From Crotophaga sulcirostris (Eukaryota; Chordata; Aves; Cuculiformes; Crotophagidae): 64,000 bases of DNA. The notes under the pieces were generated by a model. It did not search any database and was not told the DNA's origin. It was given only the letters and a program-made list of their open reading frames with translations. Shown here piece after piece: positions 22,409-34,500 of this stretch. Position 1 is the stretch's first letter; each line of letters begins with the position of its first letter. The position numbers and the translations under genes are program-made. Location: contig VYZB01000057.1 of the NCBI GenBank assembly GCA_013397455.1, forward strand, positions 2,840,646-2,904,645, in the 5' to 3' direction.

Positions 22409-25177
22409 AATTTTGCTGACTTATTTTTGACCTGTAAGTGATACTTACACCTACTTACTACGTTATTTTTGATAGAAGTATTTTTAATGGAAGGAAACCA
22501 GCAACTTTCATATGTACAGGGAAATCTCTTGTTTAAATATCTGATTTTATTTTTATATTTGAGCATTGCCTTTCACTTCTATTAAATTTTAGGAACACAA
22601 TGACTTATAAAAGACTTAGGCACTGAGTCTGAAGGCTTAAATACTTAATATTGGAGACAATTAGTTTGATCTGACTGTATTCAATTAAGTAGGCATCATC
22701 CAGTTAAGAAATCCATGTTCATGAAATAAGATTCAGATAATCACTAAAATCTTGTTTGTAACTATGTGATGTAGCAATACTATGTAGTAAAGAGCTTTAA
22801 TGATTTATAACTTTTCACTTCAATTTATTCTACCAAGAAAAACCCCAGCTGCTTGAGAAAGACCAGTAACTCTATTATGATTCAATAGCTTAGGGGGTTT
22901 CCACATTCTTTCTGCTTGTTCCTCTGCACAGTTTCTCATGGGCACTAACTAATGATATAATCTTTTACAAGGTAATCAGGTTCCATTGATGTTTCTTCCA
23001 AGGCAGAAACACAGCTTAAAAGCAGAGCCAGGTCAAGCCGTAGTGAGTGGGCAGATGTTTTCGTGGGTACTATTCAGGGACAGGGACTTTGGTGTGAGGT
23101 GGACTCCAGCCACCACTCTGCTCCTGCTAACTGTTCCCAGGAGAGCCTTGCTATAAGCCTGTTCCTGTTACAGACTTTTGGTAGGGAGCATTCTAAATGA
23201 TTTGTGTTGCAAGATCATCTCAAGGCTCTCAATATAGCCCTGGAGCTGCTGGGAATTTTCAAGACTGTATGTAAGCATGGTCTGGCTGCACAGAATGACA
23301 AATTCTACGCTCGTTCCATAAATTCTGATATGTGAAATATGGTTTCACGCAAGTATTCACATATGGGAGAAAATAGCTAGTTTGTTGTCAGCAGCACTAA
23401 TTTTAGAATTACCTTTTTTTTGTTTGTATATTTAGGAACAGATTTTTGTCATTTGCACGATTGGTAGAACTAGAAAAAGAGGCAGGTTTTGAAAAACTCT
23501 CCAAAACCAACACTCCAAAATAAGTTTATAGTTTATCAATTTTTTTTTCTCAATAATATGTTTTATTTATTTTTTAGCTTAATATCTTTGAAAACTTACG
23601 AACTGCCTTTTCTGTTTCATCATTCAAGGTCAGTGGAGGAGAATTTTCAAACTATTCTTTTTTGATAGATTACAGTATTTGGGAGTTTGATTTTTAGTAT
23701 TTTTACATGTCTTGATTTCAGATATGTGAAGTTCAATAAACCTGCTACATTCAGCGCATTTTGTTAAATGGGTGATGCCACTTCATTCACATAATGTTAT
23801 GAAATATTATCTTTCCCCTTAGAGACTATTCATTCAGTTCTGACAGTGTTTGTATTTCTTGAAATAATGATTGGCTATTCATTTTTTACAACTACTGTTT
23901 TTTCTGTTCCTCCACGATTTTCCCCCAAACTAAGAGATGAAAAAGGTAGAGGGAGGCAAATATCAAAAGACGTCACTAACCCCAGCCCAAGTTAGATCTA
24001 CTTATTCAGTGGCCAGAATTCAGTAATAAACCAGCAAAAAGGGATTTCACTGCAGGCCATTTATGTTAGCAAATGCTGTGCGAGTGAACCGTGAATAGGT
24101 GAGCAGGCAAGACCAGATGTGCTATTTAAATGGATTAGGTGGGCCAGTTAACTATCATTTGGAGTCATTGCAATTCATTTAATTGAATCTGTTCTCTTGG
24201 CAGTGATCCCAATAAGCAGACATTTAATTGCCCAGTATGCCTGTGGTAGATAAACAATTTCAGACCAAATATAATCTACTTCTAATCTATTCTGTGGTTC
24301 CCTTAAGCATAAACCATCCTTAATCTTTTTTAAAGGTATGAATAACTTGAAAGCACTGGATTTACTGCTTTCCTCCAACTTGCGGAGTGCTCTAGGGTTG
24401 CCTGAGAGAGAGCATGAAGAGTAAGACAGCGTGTAAGGAAAGGTGTGCCAGTACTTGGTTAAAATTATAATCCAGGCTCTTCTACAGTAAATCTTGCATG
24501 AATAGAAATGTCTTGAGAGACTTAATCAAAGATGTCAGCTTTTCTAGTTCTCCACAGTTTAGAATTTCCTCAAACCACTGGATTTTGTGAAGCTTAGCAT
24601 CATGATGAATTGGAAAGATATGGACTTCCTACACATCACAGATGACTAGAGTCCAGTGAAAAAGAATTAAACATTCATGGCTAAGAGAGAAAGAAATGCA
24701 CAATTTAAACCTGTGCTTTCTGAACTTTTAATATGTTTAACACTGAAGAAGTTAAAAAAATCCCACAGTTCAAAACACCTCAAGCCTGGAACTGTTTCTG
24801 GAGTCTCCTGCAGACTTCATGAGACCATTATCCAATGTCTGTGCCAGGGTTCTGTCACTTCCCTGATGCTTGTAGCTCATGTCATTGGACTGTGGGAACT
24901 ATAAGGGGTCAAAATGAGATTCAGAAGAGCACACATAAGGAAGAAAACAGCAGCAGAGCAAGGAGGTTCATGTGCTGTTGTGCTGCCTTCTGAGAAAAGA
25001 GGATTCTGATTTTTGGTGTCAATTTTCATGATCCTATCTGTTTTTTAACATTCTGTGCCATTACTGGCAGATCAGAAAGCCTTCTAAAGAAACAATCTGC
25101 GTCTGTCCTCTCTGAACAAAATGAACTAATTAATTGCTACACCTACGTTATCTAGCCTGTTGTCTACCAAAATATTC
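22409..25177. other. AT-rich non-coding stretch
   Basis: I see no gene here. Around 24030-24270 the sequence is less repetitive and mixes TTTAAATGG, TCATTTGGAGTCATTG, CAATTCATTTAATTGAAT and TTTAATTGCCC, a texture seen in conserved enhancers, but nothing beyond appearance supports that. A 75-codon plus frame at 24677-24904 has no recognisable domain. Confidence 0.5.
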
Positions 25178-25183
25178 TTTATT
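25178..25183 (-). terminator. Canonical polyadenylation hexamer, minus strand
   Basis: AATAAA on the minus strand lies about 235 bases after the TAA stop of the candidate exon at 25781-25416. The hexamer is frequent by chance in AT-rich DNA, so it supports that exon only weakly. No clear GT-rich downstream element was verified. Confidence 0.25.
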
Positions 25184-25415
25184 ACAGGCTTTGAAGCTTA
25201 TATGGCTCAGGAAGAAACTAAATCAATGTCACCGTTTATGTAAGACACCTCTGATCACCTGACTAATATGCGAAACACACGTGGGGCTTTTAAAAAATTA
25301 TTAAAAGTTATAGTAGTTTTACTTCATTTCAGGTCACTAAACTGACAAAAAAGTTCTTGCTTGAATGAACAGATAAGAGGTTTGGTATTTTCCTTGTGAC
25401 CTGTTTTTGAAGGTT

Positions 25416-25781
25416 TTAGTCCTCCTTTACTAAACTGAGAGAGTCCTGAAAATGAACTGGCACATCACGCACAGCATTTCTGTCAGAAAGGTAGTTTACA
25501 TCCACTGGTTTGAAGGCCTGGGACTCTGCAGAAATTGGTACCATGTGAAGTAAATTGCGCTCTTTTTCAAGACATCCACAGAATGTCTTCTCAAGCTCTG
25601 TTGTGTACAAATGCCCAAGACTCCTGCTGTGTTCTGCATTCATGGATCTCACTGTGCTCCTTGGAAAGTGGGCAGTTTCTAACCCGAAGGGAACAGCTTC
25701 TCCTTTAAACTTCTCAGCTGGCTGTGCTAAGAAGCACATGTTCAAAGCGAAAATAAATGCCTGCTTGAAGTGTATATGTGC
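25416..25781 (-). CDS. Candidate 3'-terminal coding exon, unrecognised small secreted-like protein
   Basis: On the minus strand a long pyrimidine tract (about 25810-25785) ends in TTACCAG at 25788-25782, a strong splice acceptor. From 25781 the sequence is open in phase 0 for 121 codons to TAA at 25418-25416. Residues about 5-21 (FKQAFIFALNMCFLAQPAE) are hydrophobic with a small-residue end, like a signal peptide or the end of one. The rest is hydrophilic, with the pair FCGC near residue 72 and an acidic C-terminus ending KED. An in-frame ATG exists at 25739, but it sits inside the hydrophobic stretch, so the true start is probably in an upstream exon at higher coordinates, which I did not find. 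I recognise no family. The layout resembles short peptide-hormone precursor genes, but no dibasic-flanked mature peptide is obvious. The opposite strand is also partly open (25555-25788), so a chance ORF or pseudogene remains quite possible. Confidence 0.33.
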   Translation of the reverse strand, partial: AHIHFKQAFIFALNMCFLAQPAEKFKGEAVPFGLETAHFPRSTVRSMNAEHSRSLGHLYTTELEKTFCGCLEKERNLLHMVPISAESQAFKPVDVNYLSDRNAVRDVPVHFQDSLSLVKED

Positions 25782-25788
25782 CTGGTAA

Positions 25789-28700
25789 CAGAAAAAAAAG
25801 GAAAGAAAAAGTAGGCTAAGAGCTACTCAATGTGGCATTTGCTTGTTGACTGCTGACAGAGCTTGTAGAGACAAAACTTCATCAAACAATAACCCTACCG
25901 AGGAAACTGTGTCTTAAATATCAGAGCTTTTGCTTGCAAATGCTTGTACACATTTATGGAGAATAACAAAGAATTTGGCCACTTTTAAGTGGCAACAGTG
26001 AATTATATATCATGGAATCATATATGTTCACTGACACTTGATTACTTTATGCTAATTGGTTTAGTAAGTACCAATTATATCCCTAAATTATTTTCTGAAT
26101 GTTAATGTATCGTCCACATTCCTCATTTTCCTATGTGTTTTGTAGTTAGAAAATGAAGCAGTAGGATTTTTCTTTCATACCTATTAGTCATCATTACATT
26201 CTCTAGTAAAATGGTATTTCAAATGTAATGATATTTGCAAACATATTTAGACTGAAGTTCTCAACATTCATGCTAAATGTTAATCTATTATATTACTCTG
26301 GATAAAAGCTTGTGGAGAAAAACCATGAAAGATATAAAACATAGAGGAATTTATGAGCAGAAAATGTTTTATAAACTTTTCCGTATATAACATTGGCTGA
26401 CTAATTAACAGAAGTATAGAGACTTTATAATGACCTTAGCTATTGACAGAGCCTGATCTAACTCAGAAAACATTTAGTTATGCATCACATTAATGGTTCT
26501 GCAGAAAGAAGCGATCCGATTGGTATTACTATAGATGTTTGGTTGACTTTATGTGCTGAAGATTTTACTCCTGAGGAATAATATTTTGTTGAAACTATAA
26601 GTCTTGCAGGAATATGTCAAATCTGATGAAAATATAGACTGTTTCAACAAGAAATGTTAAAAGAAATAGTTTGGCTTTGAAGTGACATTTGGAAATTAAA
26701 TGACAATCCTAATTTAGTTTTGCATGGAGCTTTGCTTCATTTTAGATAAAAATAAGGTAAAACAAAAGCAATATTTTTGTGTCAAATTGTTGATATGGAG
26801 TGACAATGATCAAGTTTAGACTTTGCATGCCTGTCTTCTGTTTAAATTCAAGTGTTAAAATACCCAGGGTCTCCCCTGACTGTTTTGGAAGATACTATAC
26901 GTGTTTAAAGCCCAAAAACAGCTGAAAAGAAAGAGTGTTTTACTTCTGCAGGTATTAGAAACATATATATCTGGAAACAATATATACCTGTTCTGCATAT
27001 GATGAGGCAGATGAGACTAGCTGTAAGTGAACTTGTTTGAGCTCCCACAGGAGTCTAGCTGCAGTAGAATTGAACACTGTGAATTAATTTATCCAGCTTT
27101 CAGGCTGCTTGGCAGCTTTTGGCGCTCAAGCTCGTGTATTTATGGCTGGCCTGAGGATGTACACGCTGCGTGACAGTGCAGCACAGGCATATATCCTTAT
27201 TCAGTGTTTAAGCATGGGAGTAGTTGTTACTCAGAGATGTCAGCTGGTTATCTCGTAGAGAAGCTGTCACGGGGATTGCATGCTGTGGAATTTACATTAC
27301 TGTCTTAAAATACTACACAATTTCTGTAGATTAAAGGACACTGTCAAGTTAAATCAACATCACATTTCGAATTTTATGTCTCTCCTCTATTCTTAATGTG
27401 CTCTGAATTGAAAAATATGAATTTGTTTTCCATTAGAATTACTCTCTCTGCTACTGCACTTTGCTTTTATGCTAAGCTCTGGTCTTTTGCTTGTAAAAAA
27501 TGTGATTTCTCTTTGCTGTTAAATGACTCTGTTTTAAATTTCTGAATAAATAGTTAACAAAAACATATGCTAGGTGTTTGACAGGAAGAATGTAATTTCA
27601 CTTCAAATCCATATTTCAGAAAGTCCCATTACATTTTCTTTTTTCAAAGAAAATCTGCCAACCTAGTGTAACTGCAGAATTTTGCTGTCTGTTTTTATTA
27701 TTAATTTTTATATGGTAAGAACACCTGAGCTACCAATTAGAACTGAGATACACATGATGATAGATGGAAAGACTTTGATAGACTTATTTCCAGCCCATGA
27801 AGAATATGTGAAATGAATTATGTACTAAACACCAGATCCATACTAAAGGGAGTGACATTCAGACAGATTACATATGCCTCTAAGCGATATCAAACTGTGA
27901 AGAGGGGAAAAGTAACCTTCCTTTTGTACATACACACTTTCAGAACATGATATGATACTAAGAGCAGATTTATATTTTGAGGTTCTATTACTCAAGCTGG
28001 GATACCATAGAGCATGTGTGTATAAAACACAGTGCCATGCAAAGGTTTCTGAGAGAGTTTAATGGGCTGTAATATATGGTTGCACCATGTAACCTGGTTC
28101 TAGAGGTGATGTAGTCACGTTAGCATTGCACCATGGCCATGTTGATTAGTTATGCTAGTGCGAAGCTCTTTGAACTAGCTTGGATGGATCTACACCGAGC
28201 TGCATTGCACAGTAGACCTATTTTATGTTCCTGTTTTATTTAGTAAAGGATTTAAGAAAATATTAATGGAAGAAAAGATCTATGCTGTATTTGCAGCAGA
28301 ATGGAGAGTCTTTAAAGTACTTTACGCCCCTTCAGTGTTGAATAACTCCAGCATTTGGAACTGTAACTAAGTTGAAATACAATGACACTTGAGTACAAAT
28401 ACCCTCTCTCTTTTCCTTTTAAAGAAACTGTGGTAATTCTTGGTTCTGTGATAACTTAAAAATCATTGCTTGTCATTCTCCTTGCACTGCTTAGAAGTCG
28501 TCACCTGATTTTTCTTTGGCTTTGGTCTTTGAAGCTGCTAAAGCAAGCATCAGTAGAGGAATAATCTCTTTTCCATTGTTTCCAAAAAGATGGTGTAACT
28601 GAAAATTACTGGAACTGAAGGGGAGAAAGATCGATACCCTCAAAGAAAAAAAGTGCAACAAAGTCTAAAATTAAAATGTACTGAAGCAGATTTGATATAG

Positions 28701-31290
28701 TACATAGCAAGCTTGAGCTAAATGTACTGTTGCCAAAAATGGATATTACTTTCTTTAGGACAAGGAGAATCTATTTTCAATTCTATGATCAAGCAGATGA
28801 AACTGTAACTCATCATAATGTAAAAATAATAACAAGCTTAGTGCAAGACAGCAGTGCAGCAACTGGTGATGCCTACTAACATGCTTTTAGCAGAGGGATG
28901 GTCTGTTTGGTAAACTGGGCATTGAATAAGTACTTGCAAAACCTAGGATCTGTGATGATTCCTGCTATTTGTAATCTTCGTAATCTTGAGTGCGTCACTC
29001 CTTGACTGCTCTTCCTAGCTGTTTTTATGGTTTTCTTTTATAGGTAGTAAACAGTGCCTATCTTTTATTTTCCAGCAAGCTAAATGAAACCCTGGTTTGT
29101 CCTCTGTCTCTGTGAACCCACATTTCAAAATCCCAGCCTGATTTGACCACATGCAAACCTGTTTGTTCCTTCCCAGCCCTTTGAAGTCCCACCTGTTTCA
29201 AGAGCTGCAAGGTTCTTGGAGCCAGGAAAATCAAGACCACGGTTCTGATCTCCTGGGAAGCTATCATGCTGCGCTAGTCTGACTTGCATCATTGTCAAGG
29301 TACTTTGGTGTTTCAAGAACATATTTTGGTGATTCTTTTGAATTCATATTTGTTTCCAGAGCCGAATAAGTCAGAACCTTTCCCAGTCAAATAAATCAAC
29401 AAGAAATCAATGAAAGCGAAGTCTGTAAAGAGAACACTCGGGTTTGACCGGGCTGCTTTGAGTTTTCCCAAAGTGAATATTTTATGCCTAAACTGTAAAG
29501 CTGAACAGATTTATGTCAGCTCTGAAACAAAGACAAGCAGTTTCCAAGGAAGTCTGTAATTAAGCAATGTTTAATGAGGTGTCTTTTCTTTCAATATATT
29601 TTTCAAATATTTTTAAATTTGTCAAAATTCTAATATTTCTATTGCATCACATTGTTACAGAAAGGCTAGCCAGCCCTGCTACATTCTGTAGGACTTTTTC
29701 ATGAAGGGAAGAATAGATTTCCCTTTATGACTAAGCCCCATCTGAAAAAAAACAATTTGTAAGAAATTCTTGGTTTTCTAATTGAAAAAAAATAATTCTG
29801 ATTATAAGCTTGTATCAAAGGACTTTGTCAGCTAAGCTTTTGTTTTCCAATTAATGTCAATAAAATAGTCTTTAAAAAACAGAGATTAGCCCTGTCTTTG
29901 AAAAATATTTTTTTTACAGAAATGGGGGAATTTAATTACTTTTTTAATGAGGCCTGTCATATCCATACCATATCCTATATCTCCCTCAACATTCTGTTTA
30001 AGCAGAATATAAACTTGAGGGTTTTGCTTCTTCATTTGTTTGGGAAAAATGGTCATTTTCTGCTGGCATTAATGGTAGATTAATGGTAAGAGTCAGAGAA
30101 GGGAAAAAGAAATTATTGCATGAGATGTCTTTATGAGTGCTGGTACAAGAGACCTTAACCTAAAGGGTTTATCTTAATTGGATGTCATATGCAGTAAGGA
30201 ATAAAACACATACTTAATGTAGGTAAAAGCATTGAAATAAAATAGAAGATAAATTAGATCAAGCTTACAATTGTTGGTTTTTTTCTGACGTTATCTAAGT
30301 TCGCAAGTACTTGAGGAAAACAAGATTGGATCATAAAGATTTAGGCTAGCTACAGTTAAATGCTTGCAAATAAACCTTTTAAGTTTTAATAACTTTAAAA
30401 GGGATTAATTTATATTTAATTTATGTGTATACAGATGCATACATGATTAAAACCTGAAAATATAAACAAGAGAAAATGATAGGCCAGGTTACTTAAACGG
30501 TATAAAATAAATTATTTTGAGGAAGGACCAAATATCTATTTTGTTTATTTAAAAACAAATCTGAAACAATTGAGTTAAATTGTTTTATTTTCCCCAAGAA
30601 AATGTAGCCAAATATTTCTCAGTGAAACTGAGAGACAAAAAAAGATTTAGCTCAAATTGTTACTTACTGCAGAGACATCTTGAATTCCAAATATGGTTTT
30701 AAATCTAAAGTCCAGAAGTTGATTAAGGACCAAAATCCCTGACTGAGTTTTTGATGAACATTTCAAACATGGAGTGAAATATTCAGTCTCTGCAGAATTA
30801 CAATATATAAACATCAGAGAAGAAAAATGCCTTTGAGAGATCTAGTTCCTTTGAGAACAATATTGTATTTTTAAGCTGGCAGTTACAAGGGTTTTTACAA
30901 ATCTAGTTCTGAGGGTTCTCATTGATAGGATGCAGACTGTTTCTCTTGGAAAAATATTCCATTGCCCAAAAGATCTTTCTGGAAAATTTCACTGATTCAC
31001 TTGACATCTACAAATCTCTCCCTTTTTCTCTCTTAGGTGCCCTCTCTTTACAGTTATGTTTTTTACATTCATATTCAAATTTTAAGATAGCAGGGAAAAA
31101 AGAAGAGAGCTAAAAACCATACCAAGTTTAAAAGACTTTAAAAACCCAAACTTGCATACAAATAAAGACAAATTAATTAAAATGTTTTTTAATATTTCAT
31201 TCATAGAAGGGGACACCATTTTACATTGGAAGTGTAATAATTTATTATTTATAGTGAAAGACCGTGTTTATTTATTGGTCTCTCTGTTTG
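25789..31290. other. AT-rich non-coding stretch
   Basis: I see no gene here. The polypyrimidine tract just upstream of the exon candidate lies at its left end. The patch 27100-27200 is more GC-balanced and low in repeats (TTGGCAGCTTTTGGCGCTC). The stretch 29470-29880 contains several TAAT-bearing non-repetitive segments. Either could be conserved non-coding sequence, but I cannot test that. Overlapping minus frames at 29322-29058 have no recognisable domain. Confidence 0.5.
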
Positions 31291-31293
31291 TCT

Positions 31294-31371
<78 letters not shown>

Positions 31372-31521
31372 TTCCTTCCTTCCTTCCTTTCTTCCTTTCT
31401 TCCTTTCTTTCTTTCTTCCTTCCTTTCTTCCTTTCTTTCTTTCTTCCTTTCTTCCTTCCTTTCTTCCTTCCTTTCTTTCTTCCTTCCTTTCTTCCTCCTT
31501 TCTTCCTTTCTTCCTTTCTTC

Positions 31522-31552
<31 letters not shown>

Positions 31553-31553
31553 T
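31291..31553. repeat. 263-bp CTTT/CCTT pyrimidine tract (compound microsatellite)
   Basis: The plus strand is almost entirely pyrimidine for about 263 bases. It begins with a run of some 20 clean CTTT units, passes through mixed CCTT, CCTTT and CTTTC units, and ends in another clean CTTT run before GAAGAAG. Open frames of 104-157 codons across it (Phe/Leu/Ser-rich on plus, Lys/Arg/Glu-rich on minus) are artefacts of the repeat. Pure clean flanks around an interrupted middle suggest repeated slippage with point changes. Such homopurine-homopyrimidine tracts can form intramolecular triplex (H-DNA) and are polymorphic in length. Confidence 0.97.
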
Positions 31554-34500
31554 GAAGAAGCAAGGTTCCTACTTTGTTACAGGGTCAAAAGCATACATTC
31601 AAATCAAATCAGTGATCAAATTTAAATTGCCACATGTCTAAACACTTAGGATAATTTTGTCCAGTTGTGAAATTTTTGTCTGCTCTGAAGTCTCTTCTTA
31701 ATATTCTGCTAGTCAGTTCCATTTCACTATCCTTGAAATTAAATGTGTCAAGGAATTACCTCTAATACAGTAAGTACATTGTATTTTTAAAATATGCGAT
31801 TTTACTCTTCAGTTTATGTAAAAAATATAAGAGTTCTAGCTTGAGTAATTATATTTGGCTTGTCTTTATTTCCCTTGGAGTTTACTAGGTTCAGTATTCT
31901 TTCTCAATTGCGTTAATTTAACATATGAGACCACACACTATAAAAAGAACCCAAACACTCGTCCACAGAAACAGCATATTTTTTAATACAGTATCTGATA
32001 TTTAATTTTTGGGTTTTATAACATTGCACCCATGTTCATTTTGCTTATATATTTAGGTACAAAATCAATTTATACACTATCTGTGCATTCTTTTCTATTT
32101 TTATTCTGGTCCGTCATGAAGGTTTTAGAGATATTCAGAACTCAGACCTTTTTTTACCATGTGCCATCATTACTGATTTTGTTCTTTGATATTTTCCACT
32201 TTTCCAGTTGTCCCTTCTGTCCTCATTAAGTTTTCTTTGCCTGGAAATTCAATACAAAGTGCACTATGAAAACTTCGTACCATGCTATGTTTGCAATTTG
32301 ATGTCAAAGTGTTAGACCTTCTCTTTGTGTCCCAGGGAATGTGTTACAGACCTTGATATGGGGCTTCTGATACGTGGACTCCCAGCTATGTCCAAGACAT
32401 ATATTTCTGCTGCTTATTTTTGGTCTGCCAACTTCAAGATTTTTTTCTCAAAACTCTTCTCAAAAAGAAATCTAAAAGTACAAAGGTTAACTCTTTTCAC
32501 CATATTGTTTTGACAGAGAGGTTTCATAAAGTCTCTGACAGCTATATTTTTTTCATTCTCTGTGCATGGTTATATACATTTTGAGAATGACCAGGTAAAA
32601 GTGAGATCTTTTGAGTGCACCTGGAAGGTGTAAGTTGCTATTTCTGCCTCTTTCCAATAGTGTGCGCGTTCTCTGAGAACATGATGTGAAAACGAGCCCG
32701 AAATACAAATGAGTAGATGCCTTTAATGTATACGTACCACAAAATTCATTTGATATGTTTATTGTTTAGGAGAGCTGACATACAATAAATATGCAAAATT
32801 TTTAATGTTTCTTAGAAAGCATTGATTGATTGTATTTTGTAGGACAGTGTGTTAATTAGGCACGGGACTGTTGACAACACTATAAAATTGACTGCCATGC
32901 AGACATGGTCCACATGCAGTATACTTGGTGGTGTAATTACCAGCGTAGTATTCCTTCTGGTAAAAGTGAGTTTGCAAGTTATGTGCTTTGTGTAGACATA
33001 ATCACAGAAGCTCCTGTTTCCCTCGGCTCTACCTAGAAGTCCTACAGATGTTAACTGACAGAAGGGCATTCTGCACCATTAAACATGAGAGACTCCTTCA
33101 AGAGAAAATAGACAAATACCAGTAAACTCTCTTTCAACTCCAAGCATGAGTGCAGGCACTTGAAGGAAGCATCTGCTCTACATATTGATGACTAAAACGA
33201 CACTTCCATTTTCTGATAATTAATGTAGTTTCTGTACAGACCAGTATAAAGTCATCATAAGAACAGCTCCATCCTAAGGAGGTGATTGTCACCCATATTA
33301 GCTGGAAACTTTTCAGTGATATGAGATTTTCTAAAGCTTAAATGAGAGATGTCAAAACATCCAATCCAAGAGAAACAAATGCATGTCATCGCGATATAGG
33401 TTGGTAAGCTAATTGCTCTAGAGAAAAGCTATCAGCTCCAAATGCTTATCTGCTTCTCATGTCTGTGGGAAAGAGTGAGGATATTTTGGAAGCAAGGGCA
33501 ATTTTGTCTAAATTATGGAGGATATTTTTGAATTATAGTCTTTATTTCCCTAATAGTAATGAGAGTAAATTTCTTTTATTCTGCTCATTGAGGAGTAAAT
33601 GGATATAACAATCCAAATGATACTCAAACTCTTATCTTTCTTTGTTCCTGTCAGAATAATCTCTTATGAAAATGCAATATCAGACTTGCTGAACTGACTG
33701 AGCTAACAGACATTTTCCTAATAGATTATGTCATCTTTGAAGAACCTAGATTTCATCCAGAAAAAGAATGTATGTTTCAAAATATGATAGGCAAAGTATT
33801 TCCTATTCCAGTTTCAGAACTACAGAATGGGTAGGCTGCTTCTGCTATGACCAAATCTGCTTTCTAAACAACAGTGAAAAGCCATTTTTCACAAGTAATG
33901 TCATTATTAGTATTAGCTAGAACTTAGATGTATTAAACTTCAGCTTTGCTGTGGATACTTGTTATTTGTTACAGAATTCTGGAGATTGGGTGAAAGCGTT
34001 TGTCTGAAAATAGGGATTGAAATAATTCATTCTTATAGACTAGAGAGCTGTATTTTTCAGTAGGTATGTTTTGCATTGCTGTTTGTTTTCAAGGGGTATG
34101 ACAATGTGAAAAATAGTAAGGGGATCAAAACCACTACCTGCCCTTCTAATATCTGAACGTATATTTTGACACAAGGAGCTGAGATTTTAAAATGCTAAGC
34201 ACTACAGCAAAATGGATTAGTCCTTAGCAAGGGGATCTTCAAATTGCAAGTGCCAGGGGGTTAATGGAAAGCAGTGTGTCATATTTCCTGATTTACCCTG
34301 TCACTATCTTGTCCAAAACACCTGGTTAATGTGTTGCTCATATATTAGAATTCAATAAGCATCCTTTGAGTTTCAGTCATTATTCTTTTCACAAATTTCA
34401 AATAAACTGTATGGAAATGCTGGCTATGTGAAAAAGTACTGTGCTTTGGTTAGTGTTGTAGAAGTACCCTATGGGCCGAATGAACATAAGGTAGAACAGA

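Noticed and set aside
31152..31641. Long open frames (104-157 codons) on both strands rich in Phe/Leu/Ser or Lys/Arg/Glu
   Set aside because: They are translations of the CTTT/CCTT tract, whose units lack stop codons in most frames. They are not genes.
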